Shown piece by piece: positions 1 to 10,827 of a stretch of 64,000 nucleotides of DNA (positions are counted from its first letter, which is position 1; the number at the start of each line of letters is the position of its first letter). Origin of the DNA: Pinus tabuliformis (taxonomy: Eukaryota; Streptophyta; Pinopsida; Pinales; Pinaceae); contig CM062805.1 of the NCBI GenBank assembly GCA_031772625.1, forward strand, positions 514,146,102 to 514,210,101, in the 5' to 3' direction. Below the pieces are notes generated by a model that did no database searches, was not told the origin of the DNA, and worked only from the letters and a program-made list of their open reading frames with translations. The position numbers were made by a program, and so were the translations under genes.

Positions 1-1567
1 CAGTTGAAATTCCCTAGTTCTGTGCCTGCGACCGCTGACTCACTGTCACGATTTCAAGGTTATCCTACAGGCCACTGCCCATAACTTTAATCAAATCTAA
101 GATAATCAAAACTCTACATAATCTATACCAGGGCTCGGATCTTACCCAAACACGCCAAACACATGATAAACATTTAGACAAACATATGGTAACATAGTAA
201 TTAAAGGTCATGAATGCATATCTGATCATTGTCTCATTAGTTTCACCAAAGAATCATCAAGAAGGCTCATTTCCCTCTTATGTTAGCTGCATCAAACACT
301 TGTTAGCTCATACATTCATATAACCATTAATGACTTATCGAATCATGAACAAGATCCATAACAAGAGCACATCATTTAACCATGCAGATAACCAACACTT
401 AGCCATAGTGAAGCCATGAAAAACTAGTCATAAAATCAACACAATAATCAATACATGTTCTCATTGATCTCAATAAGAAATAACACATAATAATATATAC
501 ATAAAGCCAACCAAGTCAAGGACTTCCACATACCACCTGACCATAAATTGGGCTGAACCAAATATCTCTTTCAATCCTTCATGCCATATTCGAAGCATGA
601 ATGTGGGGTCTCATGGGATAAACCAAATATAACCAAACATGGACTCCAAAGGTTAAACCACCTCCACCCTCAAGCCACAATGATCTCACCTAAACCACTC
701 CAAAAATCACCAAACCAATACAAGCTTGGATGCCTCAAATTTTCTTTATCATACCTAGAGGAATTTTCCTATCTCCACCCACATGTCAAGAGCTTCTTGG
801 AGGAAACCATCTCCACCCCCAACCCCTAGGATTTTCCTAAGACCACCTCACCCAGATCCAAAATCTTTCGACAATCCAAGGCTCAACCAAGAATGAATCC
901 CATCACACCATGCCTATTTAGGAAATGGCAAGGCAAATTAGAATACACTGTCAAACTAGGAAATCCCATGCCAATGAAAACATAATAATCATGCAAACCA
1001 AATGCATGTACCATGCATTCAAATCGTAGTAAGGAAATCACACATGCAACCTGTTACCTGCAAATCCTTAGTTGTGCCTTGACTAAAAGCCTCCTCTTGG
1101 CTATAACTCCAAATCCTCCTTGTTGCTCCTTCCTGACTTTTTCTCCTTGCTTGCTTGTGCTCTTCTTTCTCTCTCTCTATCTCTTGGAGTATAATTTCTT
1201 CCTTAACAAAACTAAATCTATTAAAAATTGAAACTGATCAAAAATTGTGAATTGTTTCTCACATGGATTTTTATCATTGATGTTTAGTGTCTCTTTTTTC
1301 TTTTTTTTAACCCTTGCATGCATATTCTTGTCTCTCCATCTTCCTTTACTCCTATTTTCCTTTATTCTTTAATTAATTGTGATTTATTTCCCTTTGCCTT
1401 TGCCAATGCCAATACCAATTTCGATAGCTATTAATTAAGCACAAGTGATGTCCACTTTAATTTTTTACCCTCCATACAACTTGGAATACATGTCGCATGA
1501 CCTTGGTCTTATTTTTCCTTTATAATTTCATCCTATTTAAATGGAAAATCAACCCAAGGTTGCTATA
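1..1567 (-). repeat. LTR fragment related to the LTR of element E
   Basis: This stretch follows the same order of motifs as the 2.1 kb LTR at 34508-36617. The segment near 541-630 (gggctgaaccaaat, then gaagcatgaatgtggg) matches 35335-35405. The segment near 895-1110 (cccatcacaccatg, cacacatgcaa) matches 35950-36110. The end near 1485-1567 (acttggaata, then a degenerate tgctata terminus) matches 36530-36617. By the orientation of E it is a minus-strand LTR. Similarity is patchy, so it is an older or different subfamily. The window edge cuts it, so I cannot say whether it is a solo LTR or belongs to a full element. Small open frames inside it are not conserved. Confidence 0.6.
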
Positions 1568-1609
1568 AAGGGATCGAAACTTTGTTGTCCTTTTGTCTTG
1601 TGAACCTGC

Positions 1610-2400
1610 ACCTTTTTCTTTTTTGGGTGCTTTTTTTCCTGGGGGTATGTGTCATGTGTGGTAACATGAGCAACATTTGAATGTTGTATTTTTGTAATCC
1701 AACATTTCAACCCACTGAAAGTTTTTATGTTTCAAATAAATGTGATCAGGAAGACCTTTACTCAGGTCTATTTCTACACAGGTTCTGGCAAGGTAAATAA
1801 CCTTTTCTCCATTCTTTCAAAGTCCAACTTTTTAAATGAACCCAAAATATTTCCAATATCCTCAAGAACCTTATGATGCCATAAAGGAAGGAGGATGTTT
1901 GGCAGCCTCACCCATACTGGCATTGTGGCTAACACTATTATTCCATAGTCAAAATCTAGGAACCAAGGGGTGATGAAGAGCCCAATTCCTCCCCAAATCC
2001 AAGTCCCATCTTTCAATACTCTCTCCAGATCTTCCTGAGTATTGAATTGAACTATAAACAGACCTTTTGAACATAATTAAATATTATAGTTGTTTGTCCA
2101 GGTTTTAAAAAACCATTGGTGCAAAGCATTAGACTTGGGCCAAAACCCATTGAATATGCAAATCACTTCCCTGGATTGTAGAATAGAAAAAAGGTGGTTT
2201 ACCTATGTTAGGGTTACCTCCATGGTAGGTGATTTTTGTAGTCATTCCACAATGTAAGATTTGGGGTTGTACTATGGTAGTCTGATGGATTATAGCCCTT
2301 CCCTTGCATTGCATCCTTATAGGAGACAAAACCTATAGGGTTTCTAGATCCCAAAGCACCCCCTTGCAAGTTCAGGTTCAAGAGAATGGTGGAGTTTCCT
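1610..2400 (-). pseudogene. LINE (L1-type) ORF1 relic with DUF4283 and zinc-knuckle region
   Basis: Read on the minus strand this is the front half of a plant L1-type LINE ORF1, the RNA-binding protein of the element. From about 2130 down to 1774 the DUF4283 signature is clear: GLFIVQFNTQEDLERVLKDG, then GIGLFITPWF, then MPVWVRLPN and VLEDIGNILG. The frame then shifts by one near 1795-1812 and continues as ARTCVEIDLSKGLPDHI and the cysteine-rich FKCCSCYHT, which corresponds to the usual CCHC knuckle. The upstream part to about 2400 holds a recognisable GFVSYKDAMQGKG stretch. At least one frameshift and several stops make it dead. No ORF2 (endonuclease or RT) is nearby, and no poly(A) end is visible. 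Confidence 0.75.
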
Positions 2401-2882
2401 AAGATACAATAATCATGTAGCTGAGATAGATCCTAAATCTGATCCATGCATAAAGAAGACGTTGGATATTTGCAAGATAACCCAATCGATTCTCTATACT
2501 CTGCTTTAGGTTTGCCACTGAGTCTAAACCCATGACCAAAAAAGGAAATACTTCTCGTTTAATCTTTTTATAAAAGTCTAAAAATCCTTCTAATCCAACT
2601 TTACCTTTCCTCCATATGACCTAGATAAATGAGAATAAGGGGGTTTTCTTGTAGGTCTACACCATACAAAGAGCTTCCAAGATTGTGTGTGCATAGATCT
2701 AGGCTTGCAACACATAAGTGCTTGAGAAATGAGACTGTCCCTGCCTACTCTGATTCAAAAACATATATGGACTAAAAAAAAGTGATTACCATATCATATG
2801 GAATAACCATCCGACCTAAATCGTCAAAGGGTCATCCCCTTCTAGAGAGAAGAAAACCTTCTGCGTTACTAGCTGAGTGAAG
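2401..2882. other. Unassigned stretch between LINE relic and SINE pair
   Basis: No convincing coding frame or repeat structure is visible. It may be further decayed 5' LINE sequence, because the minus strand holds short peptide-like stretches but no conserved motif. Confidence 0.4.
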
Positions 2883-3190
2883 GAGACCAATTATTAATAA
2901 CAATATCATTTAAGGAGACCAATTATTGATAAAAACAATAATATATTCTTTAAGGTCACAACAAATCCAAACATCGAATGGGTGTATGATGCCCCCTTCT
3001 TTGTGTGACAAGGGACCTACCTCCACATAGCTATTTCACTAGTAAAGTCTACGCAGGTGTACATAGTCTACCCATTTTGGATTTGAACATGTGACCTCTT
3101 ACGAGGAAACACATGCTCTTGTTTAGATATGTTAAGTTGTAGATATATATGGGTAAATACCTATTATGTTATTTTTGTCACCTATTAACT
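2883..3190 (-). repeat. tRNA-derived SINE-like unit, copy 1
   Basis: On the minus strand this carries RNA polymerase III internal promoter-like boxes. A B-box-like CATGTTCAAATCC lies at about 3083-3095. An A-box-like stretch (ATCTAAACAAGAGC) lies about 35-50 nt upstream of it. After the tRNA-like head comes a conserved body and an AT-rich tail of TTATTAATAATTGG type near 2883-2950. It is repeated almost in full as the next unit. The exact 5' end is uncertain. Confidence 0.6.
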
Positions 3191-3212
3191 GGAGAGAGAG
3201 AGAGAGAGAGAG
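3191..3212. repeat. (GA)n simple repeat between the SINE-like copies
   Basis: An uninterrupted GA run joins the end of the first copy to the gagaccaatt start of the second. Confidence 0.9.
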
Positions 3213-3517
3213 ACCAATTATTAATAATAGTATCATTTAATGAGAGCAATTATTGATAACAACAATAATATATCCTTTAAGGTCACAACCATTCCAAACA
3301 CCGAATGGGTGTATGAGACCCCCTTGTTTGTGCAATAAGAAACCTGTCTCCGCATATCTATTTCATTAGTAAAGTCTACGCAAGTGTAAATACTCTACCC
3401 CTTTTGGATTTGAACATGTGACCTCTTACGAGGAAACACATGCTCTTATTTAGATTTGTTAAGTTGTAGATATATATAGGTAACTACCTATTATGTTATT
3501 TTTGTCACCTGTTAACC
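3210..3517 (-). repeat. tRNA-derived SINE-like unit, copy 2
   Basis: Second copy of the preceding unit at a period of 327 bp, with scattered substitutions and the same A-box-like and B-box-like stretches on the minus strand (CATGTTCAAATCC at about 3410-3422). Tandem order and shared ends indicate a duplication of the unit rather than two independent insertions, though serial insertion into the AT-rich tail is possible. Confidence 0.6.
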
Positions 3518-3519
3518 GT

Positions 3520-3738
3520 GAGATCAACCAAGTTCTAGTTAACTATGAGGAGAAACAAAAAAGCTTCAATGTAGGTTTTAACCTTGTATAAAAATTACCT
3601 ACATACGAATTCTAAAAACAGAAAATAAATAATGGAAAGAGAATAAAACATAAACATAAAATAGATATACACAGAGATTTTCCCCTGGATCCCAAATCGG
3701 GAATACCAGATTTATTTTTCATTATATTCCTTTCAATG

Positions 3739-3810
<72 letters not shown>

Positions 3811-4073
3811 GCCAAAGCATCCATAAACCCCAATCCATTAACCCTGGATTAAACATAACAATAGTTCCCTTGATTGGATCTACAAAATACCATGGGTAGA
3901 AAACCATCATGGCTAAAACCATGTGCGAAAACTACGCAAAAAACCATAGGTAGGTCCGCCCACCTAGTATGGGGTGCAAACAAAATTTCCCCGGGGGTGT
4001 TGCCACCCCCCCTCTAACCCCCCGGCTTCACTACTGGGGCTAGTCACGGAAATAATATAACACACACCCAACA
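3520..4073 (-). repeat. Element C 3' LTR (outer end approximate)
   Basis: On the minus strand the LTR begins TGTTGGGTGTGTG at 4073, directly after a purine-rich tract. The outer end cannot be fixed because no 5' LTR survives for comparison. About 3520, just past the SINE pair, is the best guess. It includes the long AT dinucleotide run. Confidence 0.6.
3741..3806. repeat. (AT)33 dinucleotide microsatellite
   Basis: Uninterrupted AT run inside the element C LTR. It generates long Ile-Tyr pseudo-frames on the minus strand that are not genes. Confidence 0.98.
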
Positions 4074-4086
4074 TTCTCCCACTTGT
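4074..4086 (-). promoter_or_regulatory. Element C polypurine tract
   Basis: Minus-strand acaagtgggagaa, immediately internal to the TGTTGG LTR terminus. This is the expected primer site for plus-strand DNA synthesis in a copia element. Confidence 0.75.
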
Positions 4087-4130
4087 TGTTTCCTTTCCAT
4101 AGGGGGCCACATGAGAGCTTAATCATTGGT

Positions 4131-7100
4131 CTAGCCTGCAATGCCCATTGTTTCTCTACACCAAGAGAACTTCTCAGTGCTCACAAACTTTGTCAATGCA
4201 TCTGCAATATTCTTTAAGGTGTCCACCTCTACTAACAACACCTTTTTGTCCTCAACCATATCCCTTACAAAGTGATACTGAACATCAATGTGCTTTGTGT
4301 TTGAATGATAAGCATGGTTCTCCGCTAAGAAAATTGCACTTTGGCTGTCACAGTCTATCTTATAGCTCGTTTTACTAACCCCATACTTTAACACAATCTC
4401 TACAACCAAATTGCTTTCTTGCTTGCATGAGTGCCTGCCGTGTATTCTGCCTCTGTAGTTGAAAGTGCCACTACAAACTGTCTCTTACTCATCCAACTGT
4501 CTGCACCTCCAAATAGGTTAAACACATAACCACTTGCAGATCTTCTTTGATCCAGATCTCCAGCCTATTCTGCATCAACAAAGTCACAGATGTCCAAAAC
4601 TTTGTCCAATTCTGGTCTTCCTTGGTAGCACAGGCCATAATCACTAGTGCCACACAAATACCTACAAATCAGCTTCACTGTTGTTTGATGCTCCTTCCTT
4701 GGTTTTGACATAAATCTGCTCAATACTCCCACTGCATGTGCAATGTATGGTATAGTACAGACCATTGCATACATCAAGCCACTAACTGCACTTGTGGAAC
4801 AAGAGACATGTCATCTTCCTCTTCTTATGTCTTGGGACACTATTCAACATATAACTTTACACTTACAGGAATAGGAACCTTCATTGGTTTACTATCCTGC
4901 ATATGAAACCTCTGCAATATTGTCTCGACATACTTCCTCTGGTTTAACTAGAGCTTCCTCTTTGCCTAATCTTGTTGAATTTCCATGCCAAAAATAGAGT
5001 TTGTAGCACCAAGATCTTTCATGTCGAATTTGGATGATAATTGGGTCTTCAATTCCTGGATAATTTATTTGTTATTTCCGATCAGCAACATACCATCCAC
5101 ATACAAGACCAAATAAATAAAATGGTCACCAATCAGTTTAAAATACACACAATGATCTTCTTTGCTTCTGGTGAAGCCAAGTCCCCATATATATGTATCA
5201 AATTTATGATACCACATCCTTGGTGACTGTTTTAACCCATACAGAGACTTTTTTAACCTGCATACTAGTTCTTTCTTACCCTTCACCATAAAGCCTTCAA
5301 GTTGTTTCATGTAGATCTCTTCTTCCAGATCCCCGTGAAGAAATGTTGTCTTCACATCCATCTATTCTACCTCAAAATAAAAAGCAACAACAACATATAA
5401 AAGTAATCCAATAGAAGCTACCTCGACAACAGGAGAAAAAATATCACCAAAATAAATTCCCAACACCTCGGAATAACCTTTTGCTAGCAACCGAGCTTTG
5501 TATTTCTCCATCTTGCCTTCTGCATTCATCTTCTTCTTAAACACCCATTTGCTTCCAATGGGTTTCCTTCCAGTCGGCAACTCCACCAGATCCCAAGCCT
5601 CATTCTTGTGCAAAGATGTCATTTCATCAACCATGGCCTCTTTCCATAGTTTTCCATCCTATGAATCTACTGCTTCCTTGACAGTTTTGGGATCGTCATC
5701 AATAATAGATAAAGAAAAATTTGAATAGAAAACAGCTAGACTATACGTTTCTGGCTGCTTTCTTTCTCGAACTGATCTTCTCACAGCTAGATTTTGTAGT
5801 TCTTCATCTTCTGATTCCTTTTCTATTGTAGAGTATGATTCCTCCTCCTTTGGCTCAAACTATATCTTCTAAAGTTCCATTGGAAGGACTTCATGTTTAA
5901 CAACATCTTTCACCTCTCTAAACACCACATCATGGCTATACATAACCTTCCTTGTTTATGGGTTCCAAATCTTATAACCTTTTAAACCATGCTTATACTT
6001 AATAAAGATGCACCTTTCATATTTGCTATCCAACTTGGTTCTTTTCTCTTTTGGAACATGTACATACGCATCACATCCAAATACCTTTAGATTTGAAGGA
6101 GAGGGTTTCTTACCATTCCATACCTCTTATGGAGTCTTATTCTCCAACGCTGATAATGGTGATTTATTGACCAGGTAACATGCAGTCTCCACCGCCTGTG
6201 GCCAGAATTCTTGTCCTAACCCGACACCACTGAGCATGCTTCTTGACTTTTCCATCAACATCCTATTCATTCTTTCTACAACTCCATTTTGTTGAGGTGT
6301 GTATGGAGTAGTATTCTACCGTGCTATACCACACTTCTTACACAACTCTTCAAATTCCTTCTTGCAAAACTCTCCACCGTTATCTATCCTCAACACCTTT
6401 ATCTTCTTTTCTATTTGGTTTTCCACCAGAGCCTTAAATTCTTTAAACCTGTCAAAGACTTCAGATTTATTCTTGAGGAAATATATCCATGTATTCATCT
6501 ATAAATGATACATAGTACACAGAATTACCCAGTGATGGAACCAACATAGGTCCAAACACATCACTGTGCACGAGCTCTAATATTCGTTTCACCCTCTTAG
6601 CACCAAAGGGGAAGTTCACCCGATTCTGCTTCCCATATACACAATTTTCATAGAAATCAAAATCGAGAGAGCAACTAGACATACCTTCTACCATACCATT
6701 ACCATGAAGTATTTGAAGGCCCTTCTCTCCAACATGTTCAAGCCTTTGATGCAACAACATGGTCTTTTCTCTAGAGACCACTAAGTTTTTTGCTCCACTT
6801 TCAAGAACCACAAAACTGTTGCACCCATCAATAACAGTGCTACCCTGAAGCTTGTACAAAGTTCCAATATGAACTCCCTGCATCAATGCTAGTGTTCCCT
6901 AAACCATCTTGCAAGTATCTTTCTCAAGCACTAATTTTACACTTGCATCATCCAACTTGCTTACAGAAATCTAATTTTTGGCCAATGCAGAAATATGCAG
7001 AACACTCGGAAGTGTTCTAATAATTCCACCTTGTAACTTCAACTTGAATTTTCTGCAACCGACGATTCTACCCTTCCCTTCATCCCCTAAGAAGACATCA

Positions 7101-7370
7101 CCACCATCATATTTATCATACTCGCAGAACCACACCCTATGGAGAGTGAAGTGAAAGGATGCACTTGTGTCAATCAAACGTGCCTTATGATCTACACGTG
7201 TACTTGAAGAAGAAGCAGAGTACACATCCCCACCTTCACCTGAGGTGGTTTTCGCTTGTGCAGAAGGAGCATAATCAGATCCCTTTCCTTTCTCAAGAGC
7301 TTTAGATCTACATTCCTTTTTGATGTGCCCTTCCTTTCCGCATTTCTAGAACACCTTTACAAGTTTTCCT
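4131..7370 (-). pseudogene. Element C pol: knuckle, protease, integrase, RT and RNase H remains
   Basis: Degraded copia polyprotein. Going along the minus strand: a CCHC knuckle near 7280-7350 (KCGKEGHIKKEC); an aspartic protease region at 6971-7225 with DTSASFH; the pre-integrase and integrase core at about 6000-6890 (LHQRLEHVGEKG, then LVHSDVFGPM and YYVSFIDEY, with RIDNGGEFC near 6380); reverse transcriptase at about 4850-5640 (GSKWVFKKKMN, ARLLAKGY, then the copia hallmark MDVKTTFLHGDLEEEIYMKQ and LYGLKQSPRMWY); and copia RNase H at about 4131-4790 ending with DALTKFVSTEKF. Together these would replicate the element. All parts are recognisable but the frame is broken many times. Confidence 0.9.
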
Positions 7371-7596
7371 GGAGATTTAGATCTCCCTCTAGATTTAGAT
7401 CTCCCACTCGAGGGTTTATTTTTGTTTCTATTCTGGGACCGTCCTTATACAGACAAGGCATCACCATTCTAGCCCTCTGTATTTTTATGTCTCATCTCCT
7501 CCGACAATAATGATGAGACTATTTCATCAAACTGCAAGGCAATCACATTGCTACCTATTGCAACAACCAGACTATCCCACGAATTTGGTAGAGAAC

Positions 7597-8691
7597 TGTT
7601 ACACAACATTTTGTCACTGTCCATTTACTCCCTGTTCCTTGATCTTGGAGGACCTCTACAGTGAAACCTTCATGCTTTCCCATCATGAAGAAACTCCCAT
7701 TGTGTCCCTATTCATGAGCAGAACAATTCCCCTTTGCATCATTTTCCCAAAATCTTCAGTTTTTCCCAGTTTACAAGACGACGCTAATGACTCGTGTCCT
7801 CCTTGCGCTGATATGCGGTGATTACAATTGTCCATCGTGTCAACTGGAACGACTAAGCCATTTCCCAGTCGTTCCGATCCTCTTTTGGAAAGTTTTTTAA
7901 ATTTGGAGCCGAAGCTTCCAGCTCTAGAAGCTTCGTAACAGAAGTTTGGTAAATGGTTAGGCCGGATGGAGCTGAGGAGGTCAGATTGGGCTCCTTTCCC
8001 CTATTAGGATGGAACTACCTCAAGAGATAAGACCTTCTCCCATGAGAAGAGGAACCATCTCCCATCCATTCAAGCTATATAAACCTCCACTTTTCCCAAG
8101 CACAAGCTAGTGTGTGTGTGCTAGTGCTAATTAAGTTTTGTTTGGAGTAATCAACAAGTTATCCATACTTTGTAGCTCTCTAGTTTGTGTTTAAGGGAGA
8201 ATTGTGAGTTGGTTTGGTGTGAAGCCTAAAGGGAAGAGCCTTGAGACTATCATTGTTGGGGCCATCCATGGAATGCTAGCAGAAGTGTGTGGGAACCCGG
8301 ATTTGTCAGAGGAGAACAACAACGTCAAGACGCCGGTTGTAATCTCTTCTTGATTTAATAAAGATGCAACTATCGATTGATTTCCTACATAAGATGTCAT
8401 TTCACATGTTTATGGCTTAATGTTTCTTGACTTGTTAAGTAGGTTGAATATAATTTGTATATTATCACGGTTGTTGTCTGTTGTTGTCTACTTGTTTCAG
8501 GTGTTCGCAAGAAGGAACAGAAGATAGCTGGAGCAAGGTCGTCATCAAATGGATAGCGTACTAAGAGGTAGGCCCTCTTAATTGGTTATAACCTAAGGAA
8601 ATATTCCATAGAATGTCTTGTTTGTGGCTAGACCCGCTCTCGGGCTAGAGGAATTATTTGTGTCCGCACTTAGAATTTTACCTACACCACA
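7597..8691 (+). repeat. Element D 5' LTR
   Basis: Begins tgttacacaaca and ends ccaca, and matches 21941-23045 throughout. The shared segments include the tatataaacctcc TATA-like stretch near 8075-8095, a likely promoter, and an AATAAA-type signal near 8357. Minus-strand frames at 8191-8400 recur in the other LTR only because the LTR is repeated. Confidence 0.93.
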
Positions 8692-8694
8692 AAT

Positions 8695-8712
8695 TGGCGA
8701 CTCCGTTGGGGA
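8695..8712 (+). promoter_or_regulatory. Element D primer-binding site
   Basis: tggcgactccgttgggga starts three bases after the LTR. A TGGCGACTCC start is the form reported for Ogre/Tat elements primed by tRNA-Arg. The tRNA identity is inferred from that family resemblance. Confidence 0.75.
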
Positions 8713-10827
8713 TCCAATCCTTCTTTTTGCTTGTTTGTAATTCCATGGTTTTGTGTGAAATTTTCTAGTATCACCATTTCCCTTTAGTTCTATCTGCTCT
8801 GCCTTGTTTACTGCTCTGGGTTTGAAATTTACAGTAGCAAGTCTGGTCTCATCCTTTGATTTTTATTTTTATTTTCCTTGTATCTTCGGCCAGCGCGCTT
8901 ACTTCGCTAACAGTCACGCCGACCAACGCGATATACTCAGGAAGAGTCGCGTCGACCCCCTTATGGCGATGTTGTTAGGTAAGCAGTCGCACCAATGCCT
9001 GTAGGTGAATATTAGGGTTTACCCCAGATCTCGACCAGTGTGTCTTCTCTCTTGATTTCTACCTTGTAACTTGTTTAGACTGTTTTCTCCCTGACTGGAA
9101 AGCTACATTTTGACTTGGTTTATTTGCTTGTTGACTTGCCTTATTTTTACTTGATTTCTTGAGTTTGTGGATGGTTTGTAGCCCTAGGGCATCTAGGTTG
9201 TCATCCATTCAGTTGATTGTGAACTCAGTGAGTCAAGTTGTTGGTGAATTTACTCCTTGCATTTTGTTTATAGTCCTCTTACTGCTTTGGTCTCCATCAC
9301 ACAAGTTTGAAAAGTTTTGTTTGCTTGTTTAAACATCTCTTTTCCGGCATAGGTCACATTGCTTGTCTTGTTTTTGGTAGAGTCATTGCTTCATTAGTTT
9401 GAAAGAGATTCTCTTTTGTGCCTTTTCATTTGCTTGAGGATTGATTGTCTCGAAAACTTTTTCATTGAAGTATTTGATGAAAGATTCGTTTTGTCATTTC
9501 ATGAAAAGCACATAATTCTAGTTTGCTGCATCAATATGTTACGTTAGTTAGCATCATTGAAGACTAGGGTTGCATTTGCATTTGAAAAGAAAAAATAATT
9601 CTCTTTACTTTTGAAAGGACTGTTTGGAGTGCACTTGTTAGGAAACTAGGAATTGGAAAGAGTTTTTTCATTAGTTTATTTTCAAAAATTAAAGTAGTGA
9701 AAATATCTTTTTTGCTTTTAGTTGCTTGGTTGTTTGCATTTGATTGTGTTTTCTACCCTCTCTAGTATAGACGATTCATCGAATTGAAAGAGTCTTGTCT
9801 CATTTAGCTACATATAGGACTTTTCAAGTCACATCGCTAAGGCATGAAAACCAAGACATAATTCAAAATAAACTTTAAAATGAACTCAATTAACCTATGG
9901 TGCATTTGAAACCTAACAATCACATCTAGAAGGTCTAGGCTAGAGACGTGTTTTGACATCTTTAAACCTAGCAGCTGTCATTAGCTTCGGCACTAGACAA
10001 TGCTAGTACGGACTTGTGCTCCCCGTACTGTCGAGTATATAAAGGGAGACCCCACTAGGTTGCAATCCTTTATCCATAGGAAGTCGAGTCTACTGCCTTG
10101 TAAACATGATACACCGAACACAACATTCGGGGAGATTGCCTGCCTGTACTTCTCGGTTTTCCGGGAGGTATTATGCAGTTCACGGTTACTTGGTAATCTT
10201 TTTTACCTATATCATCCAGAGTAGTCATTTGATCTTTTTGACTCATTAAATTTAAAAGATCATCTGAGCATTTGTCCTTTCAAGCTCGTTTCCAATCGAA
10301 AGTGATAGAGTCATCTTTGCTTCTTTGTCAACTCTTAAAACATGAAAGAGCACCAGTTTATTTATGCATGTTTAAAAATTGTTTCCCACGATCTTATAAC
10401 ATCTTGTTAGTCTCTTCAAGACAAAATCGTGAGTATTCCTTAAAGTACATTTTAAAGCCTTGAAATTTACTCTCTTTTCCTGATACTTGAGACAAAGCCA
10501 CCATTTTCCTCTTCCTCTCCTCCATCTGAAAGATTGTCAGAGGAGCCATTTCCTGAATTACCGTAGTCACTGGAGGAACAAGGTGGTGAACTCAGAATTG
10601 TTCTAAGCATTCAACCTTTGTCATATCATCCTCCACCTCCTTTAGATACTGGGTAATTGTCTAATATTGGCTCATAATCCACGGACAATCCTATCCAGAC
10701 TCCTAAGGGTTTGTCGACTACTAAATGTCAGCTTGGACTGGTTGTATATCTTCTAAATCCTTTGTTCGACCCTATTGAGATATCACTGCCACATTCATAC
10801 AGTCTGTACAATTAGACGGGTATTCCT
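8713..10827 (+). other. Element D long leader before gag
   Basis: About 2.1 kb with no convincing frame, T-rich and full of short words such as gactcattaaa and aaacatgaaa that recur in the 3' spacer near 20200-20760. Long leaders are usual in Tat elements. A short GC-richer patch near 8890-8990 is unexplained. Confidence 0.6.

Noticed and set aside
2883-3517. CRISPR-like or satellite array
   Set aside because: Only two units, with Pol III-type boxes. A duplicated SINE fits better, and the DNA is plant.
3612-3922. Open frames with Tyr-Ile repeats on the minus strand
   Set aside because: They are translations of the AT dinucleotide run.
8191-8400. Minus-strand 69-codon frame that recurs at 22477-22746
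   Set aside because: Conserved only because both lie in the LTRs of element D. No start context or domain.
8880-9000. GC-rich patch in the D leader as a CpG-type promoter
   Set aside because: Short, no supporting motif, and inside a retroelement leader.
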